This document shows, in pieces, positions 49,100-59,058 of a stretch of DNA of 64,000 bases. Origin of the DNA: Chrysopilus asiliformis (Eukaryota; Arthropoda; Insecta; Diptera; Rhagionidae); assembly GCA_964034945.1 (NCBI GenBank), contig OZ035961.1:12039001-12103000 (forward strand), written 5' to 3'. Both the position numbers and the translations under genes were made by a program. The notes under the pieces are model-generated. The model had not been told where the DNA came from. It saw only the letters and a list, made by a program, of their open reading frames with translations, and did no database searches. Numbering within the stretch: the first letter of the stretch is position 1; every line of letters starts with the position of its first letter.

Positions 49100-50970
49100 C
49101 GCGACGGTAGACACAAAAAAGTTTTTGGTCTGACAAATAAAAAACTTAATTTGTGATCTATCTACCCCTCTTAGCTATCTTAAAAAAGTAATTTAGGTCT
49201 CACTGTTTTGCGGTGCCTCAAGCCGTTTTCGAGAAAATCTGGCACAACAAAAAATCAAGTTTAAACTCAAACTGATCGAACTGAAATTCTGTCACCTATA
49301 TTTTCAGGAAAACGCGTACACTTGAAAGGAAAAAAAGATGCAACAAATCATATATTTTCCATGGCATGCCCCAAAATGTCTTCGTAGAAGTGCTTGAATG
49401 CATTTAATATACGCTTTGCTTTATAAAAATTGATCTGCCCATACAGTAAAAAAATTCTTGTTCTTGAAATCGTCCCATAAATCGATTAGTCAAGCAAATA
49501 ACGGACTGTTGTTTAGAATTTGCATAACAAATCAAAACACAATTCTAAATTAATAATTTATTGTAAAAAATTTAATAAATTTTCATTTTCTGTATTGATA
49601 TTGCATTCCATTTGAATTTAGAATTCAAATCGAATTCAATGTCAAAATAATTTCAAAAGAAGTAAAATTTTTATTAAATTCGTCTGACGGTTTGCTGAAT
49701 TGTCGATGGTGTGGATTTTCTTCGCCAATCATGTTGTTTAGCGATTTATGCTTTTCAATCAATACTCGTATATACTCAGACCACTTTTTCACCCCGTTAA
49801 AAGCCACAAGAGACACTTTAAGTTTTATGCTCATATCCAGAGTGTTCGCTTCTTGAATGGATTTTCGTGTTTTTTTTTAATACCAACACACTTTATTGCC
49901 GCCTATTGTTGGTAAAGAAGATGTAGGCGAGCCAAACTGCCTTATTGCAGAACAGTGAATGACATAAAACTTGAACTGATTACATTCTTATCGTGCGAAA
50001 TACTTTCATAGTTGATTGGTTGCATTGCTTGCGAGCATAAAATGCCACAAAATCTGAAGAGGAAATTGAATTTGCAGATATGATTGACGGCCAAATATAT
50101 TTTATCGTTTGTTATTACTGTGGGACATTTTATCAGCCGTTTTTATGAGTAACATCAATCTTGTATGTCGTGTTTTTGTTTAAAACATAAAAAAAATATT
50201 TTTTTTATTATATTTGTAGATTTCACTGAATTTTAATAAATGTTTTGGAATAACAAGAATTTTTTTTTTGCAAATTCTAAAATAAGAAAAAAAAATCTCG
50301 CTGACAGTGATTTAAATACAAATTCTAAGATAAATACTTGTAAAGTTTTTCTAAGGTAGGTGGATATTAAATTACACCCAATTTCAGGGGAAATCTGTCA
50401 AGCTAATGTATTTGGAGAATTTTTTCATTTGCAACAGCAGATTTCCTAGAAAATCGTCGAAAATTGTTAATTGAATTTTATTTTTCTGTACATTCATGAT
50501 GCATAATAAAGAAATTTGCCCAGGATATTTATTTGATCAACATTGAGCGTGGTATTCACGACTGGAACAAAATCCCTTTAGAAATTCAGAAGATATCAGG
50601 GAGGGTTTTAGCCAAAACAAGCGAGTAGATTTATCTGTGATACCAAAAACCTCCCACCGAGAATATGAAAGTAAAGACTCGAATTTCCACAAAACTTTTC
50701 GAAAACCGTCAGCTTGCAAGCAGTTCAAGAAAAAGTTCACGAAAATTTATTTTTTTACATTTGATTGAAAATATAGCAATAATGATAGAAGATAGCGAAT
50801 AACAGTAAAAGAGAAAATTGTGCGAAACATTCTCTTTAATTCGTCTCATATATTGAACCATCGAAAAATGGATCGCCCTACGCCAGGACTAAAAATCCCT
50901 GTCAAATTTAATTGCTCTGGCTCTATTACTTTTGTACACAGGCTGACACACTATCCATGTATTTATCTTA
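49100..50970. other. CASK intron 1, non-coding
   Basis: No exon, gene or element boundary recognised. Confidence 0.4.
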
Positions 50971-50974
50971 TAAA

Positions 50975-51491
50975 GGGTCTTTCAACAAGGTATTTTAATA
51001 AAAACGCACCCTAAAACTTTTTTTATGATCTGGCAATGCTAAAACGTCAGTCAAGGTTTACATTTTTATCATGGTGAAGTTCACGAACGAGCAACGTTTG
51101 GAAATTATTAAAACTTATTACCGAAATTCTAAGTCGGTGGTCGCAATCGTGTAATCTCGAGAAATGGTCCGGTCGAATGGCCACCTCGCTCATGCGATTT
51201 AACGCCGTTGGATTTCTTTTTATGGGGTTATGTTAAGTCGTTCGTTTATGCCAACAAGCCAACAACGTTAGAGGAGCTCAGTAGCAATATCGAACGCGAA
51301 ATTGCCAACGTTCCGCCCGATATGTGTGGAAGAGTGGTGGAAAATTGGCTCCAAAGAATCAATCAGTGCAAACATGCTCGCTGTGGCCTTATGAACGACA
51401 TCGAATTTCATACTTATATGCCCGATGTCTCAATTATTCTGTGTTTTATTTTATTTAAATACTAAATTGTTATGTCCTTGTTGAAAGACCC
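50975..51491 (+). mobile_element. Mariner-like element with internal deletion (517 bp)
   Basis: Perfect 16-bp inverted termini GGGTCTTTCAACAAGG (50975-50990) and CCTTGTTGAAAGACCC (51476-51491) lie next to TATA on each side, fitting a TA target. Inside, a start codon at 51071 begins MVKFTNEQRLEIIKTYYRNS, a helix-turn-helix DNA-binding start. After about 84 bases it jumps to the C-terminal catalytic part: WPPRSCDLTPLDFFLWGYVK, with the last catalytic Asp, and ends at 51465. The central region with the first two catalytic Asp residues is missing. A cut-and-paste transposase of the IS630-Tc1-mariner group is the source; this copy cannot be active. Confidence 0.8.
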
Positions 51492-51784
51492 GATATATGG
51501 CTCTACATCACCAAGTGGCAATCATCAATTGGCGTCACATAACAATTTTCTTCTCTGCTTTGCACCTACCGTTTTACATGAATTGCAAACCATGGATGAA
51601 TTACAACATTTGTAAGGTGTTTACGTTGCAAGCCATCAACAGCAGAGGTCATGATAGTAATCTAGACTGATACATTTTTGTAATTATGGTCCAATCGACT
51701 CATTTTTTCATTATCCCGAGTAATTTTATGCTGTTCATAAAATGCGTCACAGTAATTTTAGTATCCCTATCATTTCTTCCATTT

Positions 51785-51935
51785 TTTTCATTAGCCCCCT
51801 CTCCTATACAAAAGCAATCTTCGAACATTTTTTTAGAGCCAGAATGTGTTTAGAATATCATTTTACATAACTCTTCCATGCATCAACATCCCATGGGACC
51901 ATTCTTTCCCCTTCCCCTATACAAATGGATATTTT
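51785..51935 (-). repeat. Fragment of DINE-1-like family B
   Basis: CCCCCTCTCCTATACAAA, GTGTTTAGAATATCATTTTAC and GGGACCATTCTTTCCCC match the tandem blocks of the 5021-5780 and 17815-18150 copies. No ends are present. Confidence 0.45.
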
Positions 51936-51939
51936 GGTA

Positions 51940-53195
51940 CAGTATTTGACGATTGGCACATGTTTTTCATCAATTTTTTTAAGGAAACGAAAATTTCTTT
52001 GAATTTCTTTCAATGTTTACCGCCATTTCTAACTCTAAAATTGAATCTATCACAGCTGAAATCAATTTGTCATACTGAATTAAACTCCCAGCAGTAATTG
52101 AAGTTCTTTTTTTTTAAAACATTCCCATAAATTTTCATGAATGCTGGTTGATGAAACTCAACGCCATTTGACTTCTCATAGCCAAAAATTTTAAAATAAA
52201 TGTTCGTTTTATTGTTCTCTCCTCGGTTTTATTCGATTAAAATCCATCAACGCGTGCCAAACCAGACCCCCATCGTCAGCAATCAAAACATTAAAAACAT
52301 CAGACACATGGGAACAAATTGGGAGTAATCAATCTGTCAACTTGACGAACCGAACACTACCCCGAAGTGTGTGTTGGAAGTTGTGCCAAAATCGCTTCCC
52401 TTCCATTGGACAAATTGATGAGCCATCATTCCTTCGAAATGTTTATTTATAAATTATCAATATTACTTGTTTTGTAGGAGCCAAAAACAAATACAGGCCC
52501 GAAATGGAATTTTCGGATGGATGAAGAAACTGACAACGTCTATTAAAATATATTTAATGTCTGATTGGAGATGAATTGTGGAAATATCGTTTTTTTTCAC
52601 TTTGTTCCCGGGTGATTATTTTGGATAAACATTAAATATACACTCGAATAAGAGCAACTGATTCGGTATTCTAATCAGGAAATCATCTCTTGTCCAAATA
52701 AAATTGGTGGCTCTGATGTGTACATCATTCGTATAGAGAGAAAACTCCCTAGTCTAGGTCTAGGGGGTAGAATTATGGATTTCTACAGTTCATCCATAGT
52801 ATTTTGTGGGATTTTAGGGAAGTACTACGGGTTGGGATGTTGGAAATCCGATCAATGGTTCGCATCAATAGTTCCATTAGTCGCGCATTGAAGCACTTTA
52901 ATAATATTTCCCTTATTCGGAGTGGTTAGCAGAACCGATATTTATCCTTTTTGTTGGGTTGAGGTGAACACAGACCACTTTTTCGGTTATAAGTATTATA
53001 GGAGAGGATTATTCTGTGGAGCTATTCCATTGAAATTCACAAAATTGAAGTATTACAACAACTGAGCTGCGGTCGATTTGAATTTGAATCGTATATATTG
53101 GATGATTTTATTATCAATCGAGCTGAAATTATCCTCATGTAAAATTCTGATTATTAAATACCTTTAGGGACAAAAATGGAATTGTGGTCATATAT
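51940..53195. other. CASK intron 1, balanced unique sequence
   Basis: No exon recognised. The segment 52200-52420 is less AT-rich and unique and could be regulatory. Confidence 0.35.
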
Positions 53196-54094
53196 GTACT
53201 ATTGTGGATCATCATTACTGCTGCTACAAGTTTTTTTCCGATGGACGGTATTTTTACATAAGTTTTAGGGAGAGCAAAGAGGCGGGTAGGCACGCTTGAG
53301 ATGTTCTTTCCGGCTAGCTCGACGGAAATGGGGGTGGTTCTTTGCCCTTGCTCTCTACCTTACGAAGATCACAATAAAAAAAATCGTGCCTGAGAAGTTA
53401 CGTATGCCATTTACCAACCTGAGACGGTCAAGGGGGGGAAAGAAGGGAAAATAGAAATCCTGTCAAGCCATTACCTTACCGTGATCGTCGTCACTTCACA
53501 CTGCACGCCCCTAAAATCGCTTAGCAGGACATACTAGCGTACTGGCTTTGTAAATCAATTAAAAGATAATTATTTCGCATAATATTCATATAAATTTATT
53601 TACTAAAAAAAATCAATCATAAATAATCATGTTTAAAGCAACCAAAAGAAACTCAAATCGAACCAAGATCATTTAAATAAAATAAAAAGCTCTAAATAAC
53701 GCAAAAAAAAATTTACAGAATAATTCAAATTATCAATATAATAAAAGCATAAATTAAAAGAAATAAATAAATAAGCAGACCAAACCTAATAAATTAATTC
53801 CACATTTACTAAATAAATAAGACAATACGGTATGGCATAAACCAAACATAAATTGCGCATAAATTCTTAGAGCTCCAAGAATCGTCGATCAGAAAGATAA
53901 TTGTACGCAAATATTTGGCGGGAAAAAGCTTTAAAAAACGTATGTGGTATTAATTGTACAATTCCCTTAACAATAAAAAAAATTTTAAATAAAATGAAAA
54001 CAAAAAAAAAAAACGGTTTGTTAGAATCAAATTGAATTTAAAAAAAAGGAACTTTGAAAAAATGATTAAAGACAACAAAAGTCACTTCAATTGT

Positions 54095-54259
54095 TTAGTC
54101 CCAGCGACGTCCGTTGAGCTTTTGTTCAACATTAGCTGGCAATCTGAACCGCTCGATCGGTGATTCATTGAACGTTTTTCTGCGAATTCCTCTTTGTTCA
54201 AACGATTTGAAAACCTTTCTTTTAATTAGCGAAGATATTGATGCTTTAAGCGATGTAAG
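54095..54259 (-). CDS. Sense-strand small open frame in the LTR (possible 3' exon)
   Basis: Open for 54 codons from directly after GGGGATAG (a stop in this phase and also a usable splice acceptor) to a TAA. It is basic in the middle (LIKRKVFKSF, GIRRKTFNESPIERFRL) and ends NGRRWD. It has no internal Met, so it would need splicing from an upstream exon. The identical copy in the other LTR is at 62454-62618. No known family. Coding status is uncertain. Confidence 0.25.
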   Translation of the reverse strand, partial: LTSLKASISSLIKRKVFKSFEQRGIRRKTFNESPIERFRLPANVEQKLNGRRWD

Positions 54260-54902
54260 CTATCCCCAGCAAATGCTAGGTGCTTCTTCGATGTTAAAAT
54301 GTAGATGAAACCCCTTTTCTACTCTTTCTTTCAGCTAATATATGTATTCTTGGCGTTTTTATATTTGAATTTATACGAATAAAATAAAACAAAAATCGAA
54401 ATACGGAATTTTTTATGTTGCGAGGAAAGACCGTCTTAGTTGCTGTGTTAGCGAAGCTTGATTTCGGAGGGATTTAAATACCCAATCCGATACTAAAATT
54501 AATAAAATTTTTGCTACTTGCGTGAAAACCTTTGTTCTGGCGGTTTCGCCTGTGACCCCTGGTCCAAACGATGTGTTGTACGGCTGTTAAATTAACTATT
54601 ATTAACTCACTGCACTAAACTAAGTAATTTTAAATAAAAACCTACTCTTTCCTACGCAATTTCACTGGTCACAAGGAAAACTGAACCCTTTTTAGGGCAA
54701 TTAACTTCTCCGAAGTTTTTCCTTTTAAACACAGCAACTAACTAACTCTGCAGAAAATTTGATGACTCAAAAATTCAAATCATGATTGTGCTGAATTATA
54801 TTCAAATAATCCCCCTCGCGAACAAAGTGACCCCTGTGAACAATTTTATGAATCACCAAAAAAAATAAGGATGGGGCTAACACTGTCGAAGCTCAGCTGT
54901 CA

Positions 54903-55324
54903 ATGATCGCCGAATATAAACAAAACAACATGGTAAGTTATTTGCAATCTCCTTTTCTAAGCTTAATATTTAAATTAGTGCATTTATTTCAGACGCCAGG
55001 CTTCACCCACTTTACACGACGTAGAGGATCTGATGGAAACGTGAGATTTCATCGTCATCAGGTAAGCAACGTTTCAATTTTTCCCCATTTTATTCCACCT
55101 ATCCTGATGCTTTTTCGCCTTACCTATTTTAGGGCTTCGTATATTTGTCGCTGAAGAGAAAGGAACCAACCGCTCCAAATTCGACCAACTTCCAAGGGAT
55201 ATGTCCCACCTCTGTAGAAACGATTATTTCTACAGAGGGATTTGGACGGCAGACGGACGGCGATCTCGTTAGGGATCAGGAATTCGACGGACGGATCCAC
55301 AATGGACAGCTGGACGAAATTTGA
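54903..55324 (+). CDS. Spliced antisense open frame in the 3' LTR (96 aa, unknown)
   Basis: Three exons (54903-54932, 54993-55061, 55133-55324) join in one frame of 96 codons plus stop, on the strand opposite gag-pol. The introns are 60 and 71 bases, with donors GTAAGT and GTAAGC and acceptors TTTATTTCAG and CTATTTTAG, T-rich as real introns are; the exons are visibly richer in GC. The product starts MIAEYKQNNM, has a basic centre (FTRRRGSDGNVRFHRHQ, LSLKRKEP) and a polar tail (GRIHNGQLDEI). I recognise no family. It may be a regulator made from an antisense LTR promoter, or a host gene piece carried by the LTR. Transcription here is in the same direction as CASK. Chance is not excluded, since exons 1 and 2 are short. 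Confidence 0.45.
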
Positions 55325-55379
55325 GATAAGTGGTAATTTCTCATCTTATTTCTTAGCTAACCACATTTTGTTTTTCTAG

Positions 55380-55592
55380 GTGGCTGCAACAGGGTCGGAA
55401 ACTTTACCGAGGCTTGCATCGGAAAAGGATTCGAAGAAACAGTCGCCGATATGTGATATGCACGCAACCAACGATCTACATCAACATGAAATTAAAAAAA
55501 AATGTGAAGAAAAAAACTTGCCTAACGTGGTGTTGAACCCACTTAACATAGCCGGGCAAATTGAATATTCAGCTGTACATTACAGGTTATAG
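55380..55592 (+). CDS. Antisense open exon bridging 3' LTR and internal region (about 70 codons, unknown)
   Basis: Directly after the acceptor TTTTTCTAG (ending 55379) the plus strand is open for 70 codons, to TAG at 55590-55592. AATAAA at 55606-55611 then gives a tidy 3' end. The peptide is hydrophilic and balanced (SEKDSKKQSPICDMHATND, HQHEIKKKCEEKN, NPLNIAGQIEYSAVHYRL). The first 12 bases are LTR; the rest fills most of the spacer between LTR and pol. It could be a fourth exon of the antisense gene: a splice from a weak donor after a CTC codon (about 55266) would keep the frame, whereas the better donor near 55334 lies after the stop and would make this exon untranslated or separately started. 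Confidence 0.35.
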   Translation: MAATGSETLPRLASEKDSKKQSPICDMHATNDLHQHEIKKKCEEKNLPNVVLNPLNIAGQIEYSAVHYRL

Positions 55593-55605
55593 GTATCGAA
55601 TTTAA

Positions 55606-55611
55606 AATAAA
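55606..55611 (+). terminator. Poly(A) signal for the antisense transcript
   Basis: AATAAA lies 13 bases after the antisense stop codon and before the end of pol on the other strand. This would end an antisense transcript without crossing pol. Confidence 0.35.
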
Positions 55612-55726
55612 AATATATTGAATTTAAAATGTGATTGCGTTTTTCTAAAGTTTTCTCAATTTCAGGTGCTAACTACAATCAACATTTGTCACAAAAAAAA
55701 TCTTTTACAAACGGTTATAAAAATCT

Positions 55727-58700
55727 TTATAGTTTTATGTCCTTACAGTGATAATTTCCGATTGGTTTTCCATTTAAGTCCTCCAACTCGTACATGCTAT
55801 TTCCGATGGTCTTTCTTATTCGACATTTCACGTATTTCGAGCAAAGTTTAGCGTTGATTTTCTTGTTCGCGTCACTCAAGACAAAGTTACGTCGATATAC
55901 TTCTTGCCCCGGTTTATACTTAACGTGTCTAGCACGGAGATTGTATGTTTTCGCGCTCTTTTCGTATGCAAGATGTAAGTTTTCTTTAATCTTTTCGCGA
56001 ATAAGCTCCAAACGCTGTTGTCTTGGTAGATGGTGAAATTCGGAGTCAGAAAGAGTCCCTAATTTTTGTGCTACTTTATACGTACTAGCATGCGTAACCA
56101 TATTACACCCAAACAGTGCGAAATACGGTGTAACACCAATCGCTGAGTGTACCGAACTTCTTAATGCGCATTCGATGTCACTTAGATGAGAGTCCCATTC
56201 GCGTTGATCTTCTTTTAAATAAGATCTAATCGCGGCCAAAATCGAGCGATTTACCCGTTCTGATGCATTCGATTGCGGTGCATAATTGGCAGTCTTCATG
56301 TGGTGAATTCCATATTTCGCCAATAATGCTTCAAATTCTTTTGCAACGAATTGTTTCCCATTATCAGAGTGGAGTATTTGGGGTACGCCGAATTTACAGA
56401 AAACTTCCGATTCCAGAAATTTAATGACGTTTGTGGAATTAGCTTTGGGTAGCGCTTTTAACAACACGTATTTTGTAAAATGGTCTAAGACCACGAAAAT
56501 AAAGCAATTCCCTTTTTTGGATCGGGGATATGGCCCAAGAAAATCGATATATATTTTCTGGAACGGTCGAAGTGTGACAGTCTCATTGCCCATTAAGTTG
56601 CGAGATATTTGATTGGACGGTTTCGCTTCTTTGCAGGTTTGGCACTCACTAATGAAGCTCCGTACCTGAGACGACATATTCGGCCAGAAAAAATATTCCT
56701 TGATTCGCCCCAGAGTTTTCCCTATTCCACCGTGTGCAGCCTGAGGTGGCTCATGGGCTCGAGTTATCAGCTGATGCGTCAAACCCGATGGAATCCAAAG
56801 CTTCCATGTATTTTCTTCTGTTACAACAATTCCATCGAACGGTATGGTGCGTTTATATACGAAACCATCGACCGTCTTTAAGTCGGGAAAGCGTTCTTTA
56901 TTCTGTTCGATGTATTTCAACAACTCGGTGTATTCATCCGACTTAAATTCTTCCGAGTCTAAATCTATGGAAATGCTGTCCAGGTTTTCCAATATTAACC
57001 CATCGACTCTGGATAACGTGTCAGCGACGACGTTTTCCGAACCCTTTCGATGTTCAATCTTAAAGTTATACCCCTGAAGCTTTAAACTCCATCGAGCCAA
57101 ACGACCACTGAGATCCTTTAACCCCATTAGCCACTTCAGGCTTGCGTGATCCGTGATCACCGTGAATTCCATCCCTTCAACATAAGGACGAAACTTATGA
57201 ATCGCTGTTATGGCAGCCAAGCATTCTTTTTCAGTGACGCTATAGTTCGATTGTGCACGATTGAGCTTTTGAGATATATACGCTATCACTCTTTCTTCCT
57301 TTCTCTCATTCACTTGAAAGAGGACGGCTCCTATTCCGGTATCGGATGCGTCGCACTGAATAAAGAATGGCAGTGAAAATTCTGGATGCGTCAAGACTGG
57401 AGCTGAGGTCAAAGCCAGCTTGAGCGATTCAAAAGATTCGTTTGCCTCTTTACTGAATTTAAATGTTTTCGCCTTTTTCAATGTATCTGTTAGATGGGAA
57501 GCAACCGTAGCGAAATCTTTAATGAATTTCCGGTACCACCCGGCCATACCTAGGAAACGCCGGACTTGTTTTGCGGTTTTTGGCACCGGGAAATTCTTTA
57601 TTGCTGACACCTTTTCGGGATCCGTCTTTAATTCACCACGCCCAATTATGAAACCGAGATATTTTAGCTCTTTACAGCAGAAACGGGATTTTTGCAAATT
57701 GATGGTGAGATTTGCCATTTTTAAACGATTTGCAACCTCTTCCAGCAGCTGTATGTGTGAGTCGAAGTCTGGTGACACTACCAAGAGATCATCCAGATAC
57801 ACAAAAACACGCTCTTTTATTCTGGACGGAATCACCTTGTCCATTAAGCGACATAACCTTTGTGGACTGTTACAGAGCCCAAACGGCATAACGGTGAATT
57901 GATAGAGTGGCCGTCCAGGTATAGTGAAGGCCGTTTTCGCTCTACTCTGTTTCTCCAGCGGTATTTGCCAGAACGCGTCTTTAAGATCTATAGAAGAAAT
58001 AAAGAAGGTATCTTGCAGACGGCTCATCAAGCCCTCTATATGAGGAAGCGGATAGGCATCCTTCACGGTCAAAACGTTGACTTTCCGGGAGTCTAGGCAC
58101 AGTCTATTCTTGCCAGGTTTTCTGACAAGGACAACAGGACTGCTCCAGGCGCTTTGGCTCTCCTCAATGACTCCCAATCGAAGCATTCTATCCACCTCCT
58201 CATACAGAAGGGCCTGTACCGCTGGAGAAACGGGGTAATGCCGTTGCTTCACTGCGACCGCATTTCCTGTATCTATCACATGCTCTTCCAGTGACGTTTT
58301 ACCTAGTCCCATCTTGCTAAAACAAGGAAATTTATCTTTTACGGACTCTAATCTTCGCTCTTGTTCTGGTGAGAGGTCGTGTTTGTTTGGGTCGGTGTTT
58401 TCGGGATCAAATGAACTAAGACTACTAATAATATGCGGTGCGATTCGAAATATCTTCCAAAAATCCACTCCCAGGTATAAAATCTGGTCAAGACTCGGAA
58501 CCAGGTAGAGCGTTATATTTTCTGTTTGATCTTTATATGTCACAGGTACTCGAATTCTTCCAGCAATACCTTGAACTTTACCATCCGCAGTCCTGACATT
58601 GGAAGTAAATTTCTGAATCTCAATCTTCAATTCACGCACTAACTCTAACCCTCCACGTCCCAAACAACTTACACTTGCTCCACTGTCGAGCAACCCATTC

Positions 58701-59047
58701 AATTCTCGGTCGGAAATCTTAATCTTGGCATATGGGCGGACATCATCATTTAAATTAAGGATACTACTTGCGATATTTTTTCTTTCGGACTTTCTAACTA
58801 AATACCTATTACGCGCATTTATCACTGTTTTTGAAGGACCATTAGAATAGTTTGTTGTTTGGTCTTCATGCTCAAAAATTCTTTGCCTAGCGGCCATATA
58901 TTCTTTGTAACGCACGTGATAAGGTTTAATCGTGTATGACTTGTGGACAATTTCCTTTTCGGAATCGACAATTGGACAATCGGACTTTAAAATTTGAATA
59001 TTTTTAGGACTTAAAACTAAATCATTAGTCGAAGTTGACTTTGACAA
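55727..59047 (-). CDS. pol: Pol polyprotein: protease, reverse transcriptase, RNase H, integrase
   Basis: Counted from the first listed codon (1106 residues): aspartic protease with LLDSGAS at 119-125; reverse transcriptase with SSIDLKDAFW (Asp 354) and YLDD (417-420); RNase H with acidic residues at 567 (CDAS), about 606-608 (TEKE), 633 (TDH) and 675 (ADTLSR); integrase zinc finger H765-x6-H772-x29-C802-x2-C805; integrase core D835, D895 and E930 (D,D-35-E); and a C-terminal KPG...KY region in place of a clear GPY/F module. No stop or missing catalytic residue was found. The frame is open upstream past the gag stop, in the -1 phase, back to the GGGAAAC site at 59116, so Pol is made as a Gag-Pol fusion. 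It copies the element's RNA into DNA and integrates it. No chromodomain or envelope follows. Confidence 0.95.
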   Translation of the reverse strand: MSKSTSTNDLVLSPKNIQILKSDCPIVDSEKEIVHKSYTIKPYHVRYKEYMAARQRIFEHEDQTTNYSNGPSKTVINARNRYLVRKSERKNIASSILNLNDDVRPYAKIKISDRELNGLLDSGASVSCLGRGGLELVRELKIEIQKFTSNVRTADGKVQGIAGRIRVPVTYKDQTENITLYLVPSLDQILYLGVDFWKIFRIAPHIISSLSSFDPENTDPNKHDLSPEQERRLESVKDKFPCFSKMGLGKTSLEEHVIDTGNAVAVKQRHYPVSPAVQALLYEEVDRMLRLGVIEESQSAWSSPVVLVRKPGKNRLCLDSRKVNVLTVKDAYPLPHIEGLMSRLQDTFFISSIDLKDAFWQIPLEKQSRAKTAFTIPGRPLYQFTVMPFGLCNSPQRLCRLMDKVIPSRIKERVFVYLDDLLVVSPDFDSHIQLLEEVANRLKMANLTINLQKSRFCCKELKYLGFIIGRGELKTDPEKVSAIKNFPVPKTAKQVRRFLGMAGWYRKFIKDFATVASHLTDTLKKAKTFKFSKEANESFESLKLALTSAPVLTHPEFSLPFFIQCDASDTGIGAVLFQVNERKEERVIAYISQKLNRAQSNYSVTEKECLAAITAIHKFRPYVEGMEFTVITDHASLKWLMGLKDLSGRLARWSLKLQGYNFKIEHRKGSENVVADTLSRVDGLILENLDSISIDLDSEEFKSDEYTELLKYIEQNKERFPDLKTVDGFVYKRTIPFDGIVVTEENTWKLWIPSGLTHQLITRAHEPPQAAHGGIGKTLGRIKEYFFWPNMSSQVRSFISECQTCKEAKPSNQISRNLMGNETVTLRPFQKIYIDFLGPYPRSKKGNCFIFVVLDHFTKYVLLKALPKANSTNVIKFLESEVFCKFGVPQILHSDNGKQFVAKEFEALLAKYGIHHMKTANYAPQSNASERVNRSILAAIRSYLKEDQREWDSHLSDIECALRSSVHSAIGVTPYFALFGCNMVTHASTYKVAQKLGTLSDSEFHHLPRQQRLELIREKIKENLHLAYEKSAKTYNLRARHVKYKPGQEVYRRNFVLSDANKKINAKLCSKYVKCRIRKTIGNSMYELEDLNGKPIGNYHCKDIKL

Positions 59048-59058
59048 ATTACAATTAT

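Larger units (their letters stand above)
53200..55391 (-). repeat. 3' LTR of the gypsy-type element
   Basis: On the element's sense strand it begins TGTTGCAGCCACCTAG and ends CCACAATA. The TAT at 53200-53202 is shared by both LTRs and lies inside the GTAC duplications, so the element ends CAATA rather than the usual CA. The first 490 sense bases overlap the antisense spliced frame (54903-55324), and the A/T-rich middle (about 53570-54090) is non-coding. A 54-codon sense-strand frame sits at 54095-54259. Confidence 0.9.

Noticed and set aside
54114..54308. 64-codon plus-strand frame in the LTR
   Set aside because: It begins at TTG, not ATG, and lies opposite a more convincing sense-strand frame; not treated as part of the antisense gene.
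53200..55391. Possibility of a host gene flanked by segmental duplications instead of LTRs
   Set aside because: The primer site, gag-pol between the repeats, equal repeat length and the GTAC duplications identify the repeats as LTRs.
57420..57902. 160-codon plus-strand frame inside the retrotransposon
   Set aside because: It lies opposite the conserved reverse transcriptase; its openness is explained by pol codon usage, and it has no motif or splice signals.
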